Shown: one piece after another, positions 1-8,305 of the stretch | Numbering within the stretch: position 1 is the first letter of the stretch | Layout: the number at the start of each line of letters is the position of its first letter | Source of the DNA: Clostridia bacterium | GTDB taxonomy: Bacteria > Bacillota > Clostridia > Oscillospirales > SIG627 | DNA length: 36,081 nucleotides | Reading direction: 5' to 3' | NCBI GenBank assembly: GCA_017414535.1 | Contig: JAFQMA010000011.1 | Coordinates: 1 to 36,081 of the forward strand | Position numbers and translations under genes: made by a program | Notes under the pieces: generated by a model | What the model saw: only the letters and a program-made list of their open reading frames with translations | Database searches by the model: none | What the model was told of the DNA's origin: nothing

Positions 1-31
1 ATACTCCGTTGTTTTTCAACGGAGTATTTTT
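1..31 (+). terminator. Rho-independent terminator of a gene upstream of the window
   Basis: An 11-bp perfect stem (1-11 with 17-27) with a five-T loop is followed by a T run at 27-31, the usual intrinsic terminator for a plus-strand gene ending before the window. The minus-strand tail of the stem lies outside the window, so bidirectionality cannot be judged. Confidence 0.75.
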
Positions 32-39
32 ATTCCTTC

Positions 40-160
40 ATATTTTCGAAGAAAATATTTCACGGGCAAAGCCCATTTCACTCGTCGCAGACGAATTTCA
101 CAGATTTGCACGGCAAATCTATTTCATTGTAGGTTGGGCTTATCCCTAAGTCCAACCTAC
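40..160. repeat. Array of five short hairpins joined by ATTTCA linkers
   Basis: Five consecutive inverted repeats of different sequence are visible: 40-58 (8-bp stem), 64-74 (4 bp), 82-94 (5 bp), 103-119 (7 bp) and 129-160 (14 bp with one mismatch). They are separated by near-identical linkers TTCAC, ATTTCAC, ATTTCACA and TATTTCATT. The stems differ while the linkers are conserved, so this is not a simple tandem repeat. It lies between an upstream terminator and the 3' end of xpt. I recall similar ATTTCA-linked hairpin strings between genes in other gut clostridia, but cannot name a family. Function unknown. Confidence 0.7.
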
Positions 161-188
161 TAAGGGGTGCGCCTTGCTTGTGCTTTCG

Positions 189-773
189 TTATTTTTGCTC
201 TCGGAAAAGGATCTCGCCCGTTTCGTCGTTCATGCTTTCCACGATGGCAAGGCTTTCCAGGTGATAGCCCAGATTTCTCAGCACGCCGCCGCCCATCTGG
301 AAGCCCTTTTCGATGGCGATGCCCAGACCCTGCACGGTGGCACCTGCGGATTCCGTAATGGAGATGAGCCCCTGCAGGGCACAGCCGTTGGCGAGAAAAT
401 CGTCGATAATGAGGACCTTATCCTCGGGGGAGAGAAATTTCTTTGCCACGATGACCTGATTGCGGTTCTTGTGGGTGAAGCTTTCCACCTCCGCCACCAG
501 CATCTCGCCCTCCAAATTGACGGATTTGGACTTTTTGGCAAAGACCATGGGAACGCCGAATTCCTTGGCTACAAAGCAGGCAATGCCGATGCCCGAGGCC
601 TCGATGGTCAGCACCTTGGTGATCTCCTTATGGCCGAAGCGGCGCTTAAATTCGCGGCCGATCTCCTCCATGAGGGAGATATCCATCTGATGATTGAGAA
701 AGCTGTCTACCTTCAGGACGTTGCCGGGCTTGACCTGACCGTCCTTTAAAATGCGTTCTTCCAGAAAATTCAT
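189..773 (-). CDS. xpt: Xanthine phosphoribosyltransferase
   Basis: This 194-residue protein is a type I phosphoribosyltransferase that converts xanthine and PRPP to XMP in cytosolic purine salvage. The PRPP-binding motif [11 protein letters not shown] lies near residues 124-134, followed by a typical ALQGL segment; the N-terminal [12 protein letters not shown] and the length both match Bacillus Xpt. It is the last gene of a minus-strand operon: its ATG overlaps the TGA of the PAP2 gene by four bases (770-773), so translation is probably coupled. There is no separate upstream region and no purine riboswitch in front of it, unlike xpt-pbuX in Bacillus. No T-rich intrinsic terminator is obvious after the stop; the strong hairpin at 129-160 is the nearest structure. 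Confidence 0.95.
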   Translation of the reverse strand: MNFLEERILKDGQVKPGNVLKVDSFLNHQMDISLMEEIGREFKRRFGHKEITKVLTIEASGIGIACFVAKEFGVPMVFAKKSKSVNLEGEMLVAEVESFTHKNRNQVIVAKKFLSPEDKVLIIDDFLANGCALQGLISITESAGATVQGLGIAIEKGFQMGGGVLRNLGYHLESLAIVESMNDETGEILFREQK

Positions 774-1339
774 GCTTTACCTCCCATTGCTTTTCTTTCT
801 TCGAATTTTGCGTAAAGGAAGCCGATCGCCTTGGCGGAGAGCCAAGCGAAGAGAATGCCGAGGAGCGCGCCCGCCAGCAGGTCGGTGGGATAGTGCACCA
901 CCAGAAAAAGCCGTGACAGCATCACGAGAAGGGCGGCGCACAGGGCGACGGTGCCCCATTTTTTGTGATAGAGAAACAGCCCCGCGGCGGCTTCAAAGCT
1001 GGCCAGGGTATGTCCCGAGGGGAAGGAGAAGTCCGTGGACATCTCACCCCAGGCAAGACGGCAGAATAAGGTGGGGTCCAGATCGTAGGGGCGGGGACGG
1101 GCCACCGCGTTTTTCAGCACTGCGTTGCCGAATATCACACCCAAAAGCAGGGCAAGGCCCATGGTGAAGCCTGCCTTACGGGTCTTGGGGATCAGCATGA
1201 GAAGAAGGGACAGGGCGATCCAGAAGATGCCCGATTCCCCCAGCATGGTCACCGAGGTCCAGAAAACGTCCGAGACGGCGGTGGCGCTGTCCTGAATGAG
1301 ATGAAGGAGCGACAGCTCCCATTGGATCAGCCAAGCCAT
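770..1339 (-). CDS. PAP2-family membrane phosphatase
   Basis: A 189-residue integral membrane protein with about five hydrophobic helices and all three PAP2 signature blocks: KNAVARPRP (KX6RP type, near residue 76), FPSGH (near 106) and [12 protein letters not shown] (near 142). The family removes phosphate from lipid pyrophosphates such as undecaprenyl pyrophosphate or from phosphatidate at the outer face of the membrane; which substrate applies here cannot be told. Its ATG follows the TGA of the upstream gene by two bases and lacks a clear ribosome site, so reinitiation is likely. It sits in an operon with a phosphodiester glycosidase, which favours an envelope role such as lipid-carrier recycling (inference). 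Confidence 0.88.
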   Translation of the reverse strand: MAWLIQWELSLLHLIQDSATAVSDVFWTSVTMLGESGIFWIALSLLLMLIPKTRKAGFTMGLALLLGVIFGNAVLKNAVARPRPYDLDPTLFCRLAWGEMSTDFSFPSGHTLASFEAAAGLFLYHKKWGTVALCAALLVMLSRLFLVVHYPTDLLAGALLGILFAWLSAKAIGFLYAKFEERKAMGGKA

Positions 1340-1341
1340 GA

Positions 1342-2493
1342 TCAGAGAAGGATACGGTCGTAGATGTAGAAGTTATTGCCCTTCTTGCGGGCAAATACCA
1401 TGAAGTCCATGGGATCATGGTAGTCCTCCCGGCCTGCCAGCTTCAGATAGTGACCGAAGGAAACGTGGCAAACGAAGGTGTTTTCGTCGAAGGCGTAAAA
1501 TTCGCCCACGTATTCATCCTTGAAATAGTAGCCCTGATGGGTCCACACGAAGTAGGAGGGATTTTCGTAAATATTGCGGTAGAACATGCTGGCCGTGTCA
1601 AAATACTTTCTGACCTCGTAAAGGCTGCCGTCATCCTGCATATATTTGGCGTATTCCTGCATACCCGTGAGCATCCTCTGACCGTAGGTCTCCAGAAGGG
1701 TCGCATCGTAATTGAGGCTTGCCTCCACGATGCCGCTTTCCTCATTGAGGGTGAGGGTCTGCTCCAGACCGTTTTTATCGGTGCAGGTCAGAACGGGCTT
1801 GGTGAAAAGGCCTGTGATCTCGTATGTATTGAGGGTGATTCCCTCGACTCCCTCGGGCAGGAACTCGTTGAAGCGATGGGGGGCGCTCTCTACCAGGTAG
1901 GAGGCGGCCACTGCCTTGCCGTTGACTGTGACGGAGGAGGTGGAGGGAACGGTGAATTTCACCGATTCGGTGGGCTTTAAGAACATTTCGAGGCTGTCAA
2001 ACTCCCAGCCCTTGAAGCCCCATTTGCCCTCCTCGGCACTGCGCTTTAAGCGAATGGTGGCGATCTTGGTGGAGGGGATGCTCTGCACGGCCAGCTCGGA
2101 GGAGGCGTCCCCCTCGAAGTCGGCGGGGGCCTGAGGCTCGGACTGATCGGCAAAGACCACGTTGTAGGAGGCGGTCTCTTCATCGGCACCGGTGGCGTAA
2201 TAGGAGAGGACCTTGCCCTCCTTCTTGGCGGCAAGGATCAGAGCCGCGGTCTCCCGCGTTTCAAATTCGCCCGTTTCGAAGCCTGCCAGCGCCATGGCAT
2301 CCACGTACTTTTCCGTGACGAAATATTCCTCGTAAACCTTTTCGGCACTGTGAATGGGCTGGCTTGCCTCATAGGCCTCCAGATAATCGGAGAGCAGGCA
2401 AAGGCCCGTGACAACGGCGGCGACGATCAAAAGGACCGCGGCACCGTAGATGATCCAGAACAGGCTCGGCTTTTTCAATGCTTTCACTGTCAT
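1342..2493 (-). CDS. Membrane-anchored extracellular protein of unknown function
   Basis: I do not recognise this 383-residue protein. It has a short basic N-terminus, one hydrophobic helix at about residues 14-34 and then a long soluble, acidic region predicted outside the cell. The middle part has a segment resembling a PEGA-like or Ig-like strand region (VPSTSSVTVNGKAV), and the C-terminal third, rich in Tyr and Phe and ending in FYIYDRILL, looks like an NTF2-like alpha/beta fold; both are impressions only. Its ATG overlaps the TGA of the upstream phosphodiester glycosidase (2490-2493), so the two proteins are probably made together and may act in the same envelope process. Confidence 0.75.
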   Translation of the reverse strand: MTVKALKKPSLFWIIYGAAVLLIVAAVVTGLCLLSDYLEAYEASQPIHSAEKVYEEYFVTEKYVDAMALAGFETGEFETRETAALILAAKKEGKVLSYYATGADEETASYNVVFADQSEPQAPADFEGDASSELAVQSIPSTKIATIRLKRSAEEGKWGFKGWEFDSLEMFLKPTESVKFTVPSTSSVTVNGKAVAASYLVESAPHRFNEFLPEGVEGITLNTYEITGLFTKPVLTCTDKNGLEQTLTLNEESGIVEASLNYDATLLETYGQRMLTGMQEYAKYMQDDGSLYEVRKYFDTASMFYRNIYENPSYFVWTHQGYYFKDEYVGEFYAFDENTFVCHVSFGHYLKLAGREDYHDPMDFMVFARKKGNNFYIYDRILL

Positions 2494-3767
2494 TGTTTCG
2501 ACGCTCCTACGATGAAATAGGTGGGAAGGTTGCGGGGCTTGGTAAAGGCCTTGTAGTTATTGACAAGTCCCTTGCGCTGGTACTCGTCCAGGGTGGACAT
2601 ATCGTAATCGTAAAGATCGTAATAATCGCGATAGTACATCATGGCGGAGCTTCCTCCGTCCAGCTTGCCTGCGGCAATGGCGCCGTATTCCAGCATGATC
2701 TCGATGAGCTCGTTATGGGTGGCGCCCACGCTGGAGGCGGTTCTGCCGTCGGTGACAAGCAAAAGAACGGTGCCGTCGGCGCGCTGACCGATGGCGGTGC
2801 GCTGTGCTCTGCCCACGTTGCCGTCGGCATAGTGGAGGGTCACGTTCTGACCGTCGTTGGTGATGAGACAGTTGCCCGTCTGGAAGCAAACGCCGTCACG
2901 GATGCCAAGCTCCTTGCCGCGGGCGGCGGTCATGCCCTCGCTGACAATGAGGCGGTTGTCGCTGGTGAAGCCCATGAAGGTACGGTTGGTGTGTCCGTTG
3001 TAGACCAGCTCGCCCCCTGCAAAGGTGATGCCAATGGGGACGGCGCCGTTGCCCACGCCGCCCGTGTCGGGAAATTCACCGCCGTTAATGGCGGCGACGG
3101 CCTGATACTTTTCGGCAATGTCGAAAATGATCTTACCGCCCGTGGCGCCGGATTTGAAATCGCTGGAGGTACCCACGAACAGACGGGAGGGATCCTTGAC
3201 CATCAAAAGATAGGCCTTGAAGGCGGGCTTGTCGATGCGGACGAATTTGATGCCGTCGATGGCATCGGCCCATTCGTCCTTGCCTTCGGCGTCGGGCTTG
3301 GGGGCGATATCGTCAATGGAAACCACGTCGTAGGTGACGGTCTTGGAATCCAGCTCGATCTGTGCTACAAGCGCATCGTCCAAAAAAAGACCGGGCAGCC
3401 ACTTGGTGGCGGAGGCCTGCTTGGCGGAGAGCACCAGCGCGTCACGCATGGTGGGGCTGGGGCCGTTCAGCAGCACGTGGCAGACGGCGATGACCGTCAC
3501 GATCAAAAGACCCAGAAAGGTGCCCACACACAAAAGGATCTTTTTCCAGAGCCCGGGGTGCTTGACCTCGGTGCTTTTATTGCGGCTCTTGCCCGAACGG
3601 GCGGGCTGTGTTTCCTTTACTTCCGTCTGGGGTTCTTCCTCTTTCAGAAGGATGAAATCATTCTTATGGTACAAGGCTGTATTCTCCTTTTTTTGTTTCT
3701 TACCGACAATCCCCACCATTCTATCATACAGTTTTACAAAAAACAATTCTTTTTTATGAATTTTCAT
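2490..3767 (-). CDS. Phosphodiester glycosidase (NAGPA domain), membrane-anchored
   Basis: A 425-residue protein with a basic cytoplasmic N-terminus (about 75 residues), one membrane helix near residues 76-97 and an extracellular NAGPA (DUF2233) domain. Family hallmarks are AAINGGEF near the middle, TDGRT, and KLDGGSSAMM near the C-terminus. The family cleaves sugar-1-phosphodiesters (the type enzyme uncovers mannose 6-phosphate); bacterial members act on envelope or exopolysaccharide phosphodiesters, and the substrate here is unknown. The ATG at 3767 has GGGAG about seven bases upstream; an internal Met at residue 17 is a weaker alternative. It leads a four-gene operon with the next three minus-strand genes. 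A second NAGPA protein is encoded at 21688-22626, but the two are only distantly alike. Confidence 0.85.
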   Translation of the reverse strand: MKIHKKELFFVKLYDRMVGIVGKKQKKENTALYHKNDFILLKEEEPQTEVKETQPARSGKSRNKSTEVKHPGLWKKILLCVGTFLGLLIVTVIAVCHVLLNGPSPTMRDALVLSAKQASATKWLPGLFLDDALVAQIELDSKTVTYDVVSIDDIAPKPDAEGKDEWADAIDGIKFVRIDKPAFKAYLLMVKDPSRLFVGTSSDFKSGATGGKIIFDIAEKYQAVAAINGGEFPDTGGVGNGAVPIGITFAGGELVYNGHTNRTFMGFTSDNRLIVSEGMTAARGKELGIRDGVCFQTGNCLITNDGQNVTLHYADGNVGRAQRTAIGQRADGTVLLLVTDGRTASSVGATHNELIEIMLEYGAIAAGKLDGGSSAMMYYRDYYDLYDYDMSTLDEYQRKGLVNNYKAFTKPRNLPTYFIVGASKQ

Positions 3768-3850
3768 ATTCGGCTCCCGATTTTCTTTTTTCTTTTATCC
3801 TATTCTTTCCACCGCAGAAAAAAGTAGCCGTCTTTTTCCGAAAAAAGGGG

Positions 3851-3883
3851 AAAAAAAGATCCCGAGCCACAGGGCTCGGGATC
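3851..3883 (-). terminator. Intrinsic terminator of htrA
   Basis: An 11-bp GC-rich stem (3858-3868 with 3873-3883) is followed on the minus strand by seven T residues (A3851-3857 on the plus strand), directly after the HtrA stop codon. Confidence 0.85.
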
Positions 3884-3888
3884 GTGCT

Positions 3889-5292
3889 TTATTCGGGGGA
3901 ATATTCGTCGAAAACGACGGTCAGGGTCAGGTATTTTCCGCCGCGATAGACCTCGATGGAGGCGGAATCGCCTGCCTTGTAGGAGGTATTTTTGGCATTG
4001 ATGAGATCGTTTGCGGTGAGGATCTTCTTATCGCCGAGCTTCGTGACGATGTCGCCTGCCTGAAGGCCTGCCTTCTGTGCGCAGGAATCCTTGCCCACCT
4101 CCTCGATGCGGGCACCGCGGGCGGTCTCGATCATGACTCTTCTGCCGTATTCGTCGGTGGTGTATTCGTAGCCGAGAGAATCGGATACGGTGATACCGAA
4201 GTTGGGACGGCCCTTGACGTAGCCGTAATCGACCAGATCGTTGGCAATGCGCAGGGCGTCGTTAATGGGAATGCAGAAGCCGATGCCCTCCACGCCTGAG
4301 GCGGCGTATTTGGCCGAGGCGATGCCGATGACCGCGCCCGTGGAATCAAAGGCGGGGCCGCCGGAGTTGCCGGAGTTGATGGCCGCGTCGGTCTGGAAGG
4401 TCTTGATGGTGTATTCACCGGTGTTGATGCTGCGGTCCTTGCCGGAGACGATGCCGCTTGTCATGGTGAAGGTCAGATCGCCCAGTGGGTTACCGATGAC
4501 CATGACCGCATCGCCGATGCGGATCTTGTCGGAATTGCCCACGGTCACGTGGGTCAGCTGCAGCCCCTCTGCCTCGATGCGGAGCACGGCCACGTCGTTG
4601 ATAGCGTCGCTTCCCACCAGCTTTGCGGTATAGGAATCGCCGTTTGCGAAGGTCACGGCCAGATCGTTGCTGCCGTCCACCACGTGGTGGTTGGTGAGGA
4701 TATAGCCGTTTTGGGAATCAATGACGAAGCCGGAGCCCGTGGAGGTGCCGTTTCTGTAATTGGCCTGCACGAACACCACGGAGGGAACGCATTTTTCATA
4801 CAGGGAGGCGTAGGACAGGATCTCACCCGAATAATCCTTGTCCACGATGGGGTGGTCGGCATCTGCATCGGGATCCTGCACGATGGGAGCGTTGGTGGTC
4901 TTTTCCTCGGTGGCGGGAACGTTCTCGCCCGTTTCACGGCCGTCCTCCTCGCCGAAGCGCAGGGCGCCCGAGGCGATGAGACCGATGACCACGGCAGCCA
5001 GCACCAGATACAGTGCTATGAGGCCGATGATCCAGCCTGCTCTTCCCTTTTTCTTGGGGGGCTGAACGGGAGGCTCGGTGCCGTAGGGCGGATAAGAGCT
5101 GCCTGCGGGAGGAGCGAAGGGGGTGTTATACGGTGTCTGCGGAGGTACCTGCTGCTGAGGCTCTTCCTGCTGAACGGGAGGCTGCTGAGGCATTTCCTGC
5201 GGTGCGGGAGCGGGAGCCTCCTGCGGGGAGGGCTCAGCCTTGGGGGTGGGATCCTGCACGGGATCGGGACGGTTTTCAAATTGGTCGGTCAT
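3889..5292 (-). CDS. HtrA/DegP-type serine protease with PDZ domain
   Basis: A 467-residue membrane-anchored trypsin-like protease for quality control of proteins outside the membrane. Residues 1-80 form a Pro/Gln-rich cytoplasmic tail, unusually long for the family, a membrane helix spans about 86-108, and the protease domain follows. The catalytic triad is readable: His203 in TNHHVVD, Asp233 in INDVAVL and Ser310 in GNSGGPAF. One PDZ domain fills about residues 370-460 (KAGLQAGDIVTKLGDK). It is probably a single-gene unit: its own terminator follows, and a leader with an AAAGGAA ribosome site precedes it. No sensor kinase or CssRS-like pair is adjacent. Bacillus paralogues are HtrA, HtrB and YyxA; I cannot say which is closest. 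Confidence 0.93.
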   Translation of the reverse strand: MTDQFENRPDPVQDPTPKAEPSPQEAPAPAPQEMPQQPPVQQEEPQQQVPPQTPYNTPFAPPAGSSYPPYGTEPPVQPPKKKGRAGWIIGLIALYLVLAAVVIGLIASGALRFGEEDGRETGENVPATEEKTTNAPIVQDPDADADHPIVDKDYSGEILSYASLYEKCVPSVVFVQANYRNGTSTGSGFVIDSQNGYILTNHHVVDGSNDLAVTFANGDSYTAKLVGSDAINDVAVLRIEAEGLQLTHVTVGNSDKIRIGDAVMVIGNPLGDLTFTMTSGIVSGKDRSINTGEYTIKTFQTDAAINSGNSGGPAFDSTGAVIGIASAKYAASGVEGIGFCIPINDALRIANDLVDYGYVKGRPNFGITVSDSLGYEYTTDEYGRRVMIETARGARIEEVGKDSCAQKAGLQAGDIVTKLGDKKILTANDLINAKNTSYKAGDSASIEVYRGGKYLTLTVVFDEYSPE

Positions 5293-5375
5293 GGGAAGAT
5301 TCCTTTCGCGGAATGGATTTTTACGCTTACAGTGTAGCCTGTGAAAATGAAGGCAATGTGAAGAAGTCCTGAAAA

Positions 5376-5924
5376 TCAGCGGTTCAAAAAGGCGCGGGGC
5401 TGATAAAAGCGCAGAACCTTTTCGGTTTTTTCCGTCATTTCAAAGAAAACGAGGGTACGGCCACCCTTTTCCTCCTCTACCACGGCGTACCAGGTGTCGG
5501 GACGGGAGAAGGCGCCTGCGAAGAAATATTCGCGGGTGATGCCCTGAAAATCGGCGGCGGAGCGCTTTTCCCCCACGGGGGCAAGCTCCGTTACGCGGTT
5601 TAATTTTGCGGTATAAAGGGTCTTTCTCTGGCGACGGCCGTAGATCACGTCAAAGGTCATTTCTCCCTGCAGCACGGTGTATTCGTACTCCACGGAGACG
5701 AAGCGCCACAGATACCACACGACGGCGCATACGCCGAAGAGAAGAAAGGGAACGATGGCGGGGACCACCTTCAACACGGTGAAGGAGGAGATGAAGACCG
5801 CCAGAAAGAGCACTGCCGCCAGAGCAATGATGCCAAGCTTCTTGGGCAGGAGCTTTTTCGGCTCGGTCAGGGGAACAAGATATTCCACGTAATTGGGCAA
5901 AAATTCGTTTCCGCCGCTTTTCAT
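5376..5924 (-). CDS. Small membrane protein, DUF6106-like
   Basis: A 182-residue protein with two closely spaced membrane helices (about 31-50 and 54-72) followed by a soluble beta-rich domain of about 110 residues containing EYEYTVLQGEMTFDVIYGRRQRK. The arrangement resembles clostridial proteins annotated DUF6106, but this is a recollection and the function is not known. The helices plus cytoplasmic PH-like beta domain suggest a membrane-associated adaptor (inference). A good AAGGAG site lies in front of the ATG. It is upstream of htrA on the same strand with an 83-bp gap, so co-transcription is possible but not shown. Confidence 0.75.
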   Translation of the reverse strand: MKSGGNEFLPNYVEYLVPLTEPKKLLPKKLGIIALAAVLFLAVFISSFTVLKVVPAIVPFLLFGVCAVVWYLWRFVSVEYEYTVLQGEMTFDVIYGRRQRKTLYTAKLNRVTELAPVGEKRSAADFQGITREYFFAGAFSRPDTWYAVVEEEKGGRTLVFFEMTEKTEKVLRFYQPRAFLNR

Positions 5925-6105
5925 GAGGACTCCTTAGAAAAAAAGTTTTTTCCATTTTACCATATTTTTCCCGACATTGCAAGGTGCGTGAAAAAAAAGG
6001 ACTTGGTTTTTCTTCTCCGAAAAGGCAGATTTATCGAAACATATTTTTCCCCGTTTTGCGCAAATTAAAGACGTCTGAAAGGACAAAAATCAAGGGGAGA
6101 CGTTC

Positions 6106-7296
6106 ATGCTGAAAAAATCGGTAAAAATCGCGTTTATTTTGCTTGTTTTTCAGATGTTTTCTTACCTTGCGCTGGTGGGACTGGGGGATCTGGCTTATCC
6201 CGACGTGCTCTTTTGCCATCAGGGCGAAATGCCCGCGGAGCGGGGCATTTTCTCTCTTGCGGGGGAGGATGCCCTTCCTGCCTCGGCGGGGACGGGCGGT
6301 GTGCTTCGGCAAAATAAAACGGTGCTGGCTCTGGGCTTTTTGCCCGTCAAAACGGTGCAGGTGCAGGCCTATCCCAAGACCGAGGTGGTGGTGGGCGGTG
6401 AGCTGTTCGGCGTTCGTTTGCGCTCCCGCGGGCTCTTGGTGACCGCGCTGGGGGAGGTGGAGACTGCCTCGGGCAGTCGCTCTCCCGCTCTGGAGGCGGG
6501 ACTGAAAAAGGGCGATCTGCTTCTGACGGCGGACGGGGTGACCCTGTCCACGGCGGCGGAGCTCTCCAAGGTCCTTGCCAAAAGCGAGGGGCGCGCCGTG
6601 ACACTGGCGCTGGAGCGGGAGGGAAAGCCCCTTTCCCTTTCTCTGACGCCCGTTTCCGCTGCCGATGAGGGGGGCTACCGCGCGGGGATCTGGGTGCGTG
6701 ACGGCGCCGCGGGCATCGGAACGGTGACCTTTCGCGATCCCGTGACGGGGGTCTTCGGCGGATTGGGACACGGGGTGTGCGACGGAGATACGGGGCTGAT
6801 CTTTCCCTTAAAGGACGGTGACGTGGCTCCTGCCCGCGTGATCGGCATTCGCAAGGGGGAAAACGGTGCCCCCGGTGAGCTTCGGGGACGGCTGGAGGAG
6901 GACGATCTGGGGGACGTTTTGTCCAACACCTCCTGCGGGATCTTCGGAAAATGCGCGCCCCTGCCCGATGCGGTGACGGTGCCCCTGGGCTTTCGGGAGG
7001 AGGTCACCGTAGGTGACGCCACCATCCTTTGCACACTGACGGACGGGGAAAAGCGGGAATACGCCGTGCGGATCGAGGAGATCCCAAATCCCCGCGGAGG
7101 CGATAAAAACATGGTGATCTGCGTCACCGACCCCGCCCTGCTCGCCCAAACGGGCGGCATCGTGCAGGGAATGAGCGGCAGTCCCATTTTGCAGAACGGA
7201 AAGCTGGTGGGTGCGGTGACCCACGTGCTTGTGGGCGATCCCGCCCGCGGCTACGGGATCTTTATTGAAAACATGCTGAAAAATATGCCTGAATAG
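6106..7296 (+). CDS. spoIVB: SpoIVB peptidase (S55 family)
   Basis: This 396-residue protein matches SpoIVB, the serine peptidase made in the forespore that crosses into the intermembrane space and triggers processing of pro-sigma-K. An N-terminal membrane helix (about 8-28) is followed by a PDZ domain (about 105-185, EAGLKKGDLLLTADG) and the S55 peptidase domain with GGLGHGVCD (catalytic His region) and IVQGMSGSPIL (catalytic Ser). It is about 30 residues shorter than the Bacillus protein. It stands alone on the plus strand with AGGGGAG before the ATG. Expression would be expected from a sigma-F/G promoter, but no convincing match was found upstream. It shows the host can sporulate. Confidence 0.93.
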   Translation: MLKKSVKIAFILLVFQMFSYLALVGLGDLAYPDVLFCHQGEMPAERGIFSLAGEDALPASAGTGGVLRQNKTVLALGFLPVKTVQVQAYPKTEVVVGGELFGVRLRSRGLLVTALGEVETASGSRSPALEAGLKKGDLLLTADGVTLSTAAELSKVLAKSEGRAVTLALEREGKPLSLSLTPVSAADEGGYRAGIWVRDGAAGIGTVTFRDPVTGVFGGLGHGVCDGDTGLIFPLKDGDVAPARVIGIRKGENGAPGELRGRLEEDDLGDVLSNTSCGIFGKCAPLPDAVTVPLGFREEVTVGDATILCTLTDGEKREYAVRIEEIPNPRGGDKNMVICVTDPALLAQTGGIVQGMSGSPILQNGKLVGAVTHVLVGDPARGYGIFIENMLKNMPE

Positions 7297-7297
7297 A

Positions 7298-7326
7298 AAA
7301 AAGCACCCGAGAGGGTGCTTTTTTAT
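7298..7326. terminator. Bidirectional terminator between spoIVB and the XRE gene
   Basis: The hairpin at 7301-7320 (8-bp stem) has a T run on the plus strand (7319-7324) and an A run at 7297-7302 that is a T run on the minus strand. It can end both spoIVB and the convergent regulator gene, whose TAA stop lies at 7323-7325. Confidence 0.85.
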
Positions 7327-7635
7327 TTCGAAAGAAGGGTATTGATGACAGTGTCAACACAAACCTTTTCCTTTTTGCCAAGTGCGTTGTATTTTTGCAG
7401 AAACGGAGATGAATGTAATTCGGAAAGAGTGTTGAAGGCGGTTCTTCCGATAAGATGGTCCACCGAAACCCCCAAAAAAATCCGCAATTTTGATAAGTGT
7501 ATCAATGTCCGGCTCGACTTTGTGGTTTTCGTAGCGGTTAACCGATTGCTGACTGATTCCAAGCGCATCTGCCAAACCTTGCTGGCTAATGCCCATTTGA
7601 TTTCGGAGCATTTTTAAATTCTTTACCATATTCAT
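7323..7635 (-). pseudogene. Frameshifted XRE-family transcriptional regulator
   Basis: The first frame gives a clear Cro/CI-type helix-turn-helix (MGISQQGLADALGISQQSVN) in about 50 residues and then runs into a foreign tail. A second frame continues exactly where an XRE protein should go: GVSVDHLIGRTAF follows IADFF, as in many intact regulators. The break lies at a run of seven T and five G on the minus strand (plus 7469-7480); one G fewer restores a protein of about 103 residues. It may be a disrupted gene, a phase-variable switch or a sequence error. Starts at 7635 or 7629 are both possible. It diverges from the accessory operon at 7793, with a palindrome between them, so it is the likely regulator of that operon. 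Confidence 0.75.
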
Positions 7636-7688
7636 CACCCAATTCTATTTTAACCACTAAAGGTTGTTTTGAAAAACCCCTATTTGTA

Positions 7689-7703
7689 GTTGTTGACAAC
7701 AAC
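7689..7703. promoter_or_regulatory. Palindromic operator candidate for the XRE regulator
   Basis: A perfect 7-1-7 palindrome, GTTGTTG A CAACAAC, sits between the divergent XRE gene and the accessory operon. It covers the putative -35 box TTGACA (7693-7698), and a further half-site-like TTGTTGTT follows at about 7708-7714. The position is typical of a repressor operator; regulator binding is inferred. Confidence 0.55.
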
Positions 7704-7719
7704 TTTTTGTTGTTATAAA
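7693..7719 (+). promoter_or_regulatory. Putative promoter of the accessory operon
   Basis: TTGACA (7693-7698) and TATAAA (7714-7719) are separated by only 15 bp, shorter than the 17-bp optimum, so a moderate promoter is expected. It lies about 74 bp before the ATG at 7793 and overlaps the palindrome. Confidence 0.5.
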
Positions 7720-7792
7720 ATCAAAGTGACTAATATTGATAAAAACTTACAAAATGCGCACTTTAGTAAGATGTTTTAAAGAAAGGGAAAAT

Positions 7793-8305
7793 ATGAAAAA
7801 TCCAATAGGTACCGCTAAAATGACAAAATGGCCGAAAGTAATCAGAGATTTTATTGCTCAAGCACCGGAACAACCAATGTATTTTGGCCAATCTCAGAGA
7901 AGCACCCATCGACTTTTGAAAGAATCTCTTGCTAAGGCTGATATTTTTATCAGCTATAACGAAAAGCTTGATTTGTTTGTAGCTTGGAATGCTGCTGTAC
8001 AACGTTCGCAGTGGCAGATCGATGAGTTTTATATAAACTTTTCTCTCAACAGTACTTTCTTAAAAAAAGTGTCAAAGATTTCAAACTTATCTTTTGAGGC
8101 TTTTTACAAGCAAACGGGAATGTACCAGAAGTTTGGCAACGTGTACGAAAAAATTCTCGTTTTTTCGCCGAAAAAGTTTGAAGAGTTTTTCTTCAATTAT
8201 GCTATTTTAATGAAACCAAAGACAAGTGACAACGGATATGTATTACCTGTGTTTGATTTTCTAAAAAACGGAAACATGAAGGTTCTGGAGGAAAAGCCAA
8301 AATGA
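7793..8305 (+). CDS. Protein of unknown function, first gene of XRE-linked operon
   Basis: I do not recognise this 170-residue protein. It is soluble, rich in Lys and aromatic residues (FFFNYAILMKP, NAAVQRSQWQIDEFYINF), has no signal peptide or membrane helix, and is AT-rich compared with the chromosome around it. The start at 7793 is chosen because AAAGGGAA stands just before it; an upstream in-frame start at 7736 would overlap the promoter. Its TGA overlaps the ATG of the next gene (8302-8305), implying coupled translation with an equally unknown 79-residue protein. A pair of small coupled genes beside an XRE regulator resembles toxin-antitoxin or abortive-infection loci, but no toxin motif was found. 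Confidence 0.7.
   Translation: MKNPIGTAKMTKWPKVIRDFIAQAPEQPMYFGQSQRSTHRLLKESLAKADIFISYNEKLDLFVAWNAAVQRSQWQIDEFYINFSLNSTFLKKVSKISNLSFEAFYKQTGMYQKFGNVYEKILVFSPKKFEEFFFNYAILMKPKTSDNGYVLPVFDFLKNGNMKVLEEKPK

Noticed and set aside
28..160. CRISPR array
   Set aside because: The constant parts are only six to eight bases and the variable parts are hairpins, not unique spacers; no cas genes.
2478..3827. 449-residue plus-strand open frame
   Set aside because: It lies exactly opposite the phosphodiester glycosidase gene, has Gly/Val/His-rich shadow composition and no ribosome site.
4549..5337. 262-residue plus-strand open frame
   Set aside because: Antisense of the HtrA gene, whose catalytic motifs are intact on the other strand.
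6018..6046. Sigma-G promoter for spoIVB
   Set aside because: A CATATTT -10-like box is present but no -35 box fits at the right distance.
6031..6771. 246-residue minus-strand open frame
   Set aside because: Antisense of spoIVB; no ribosome site and shadow composition.
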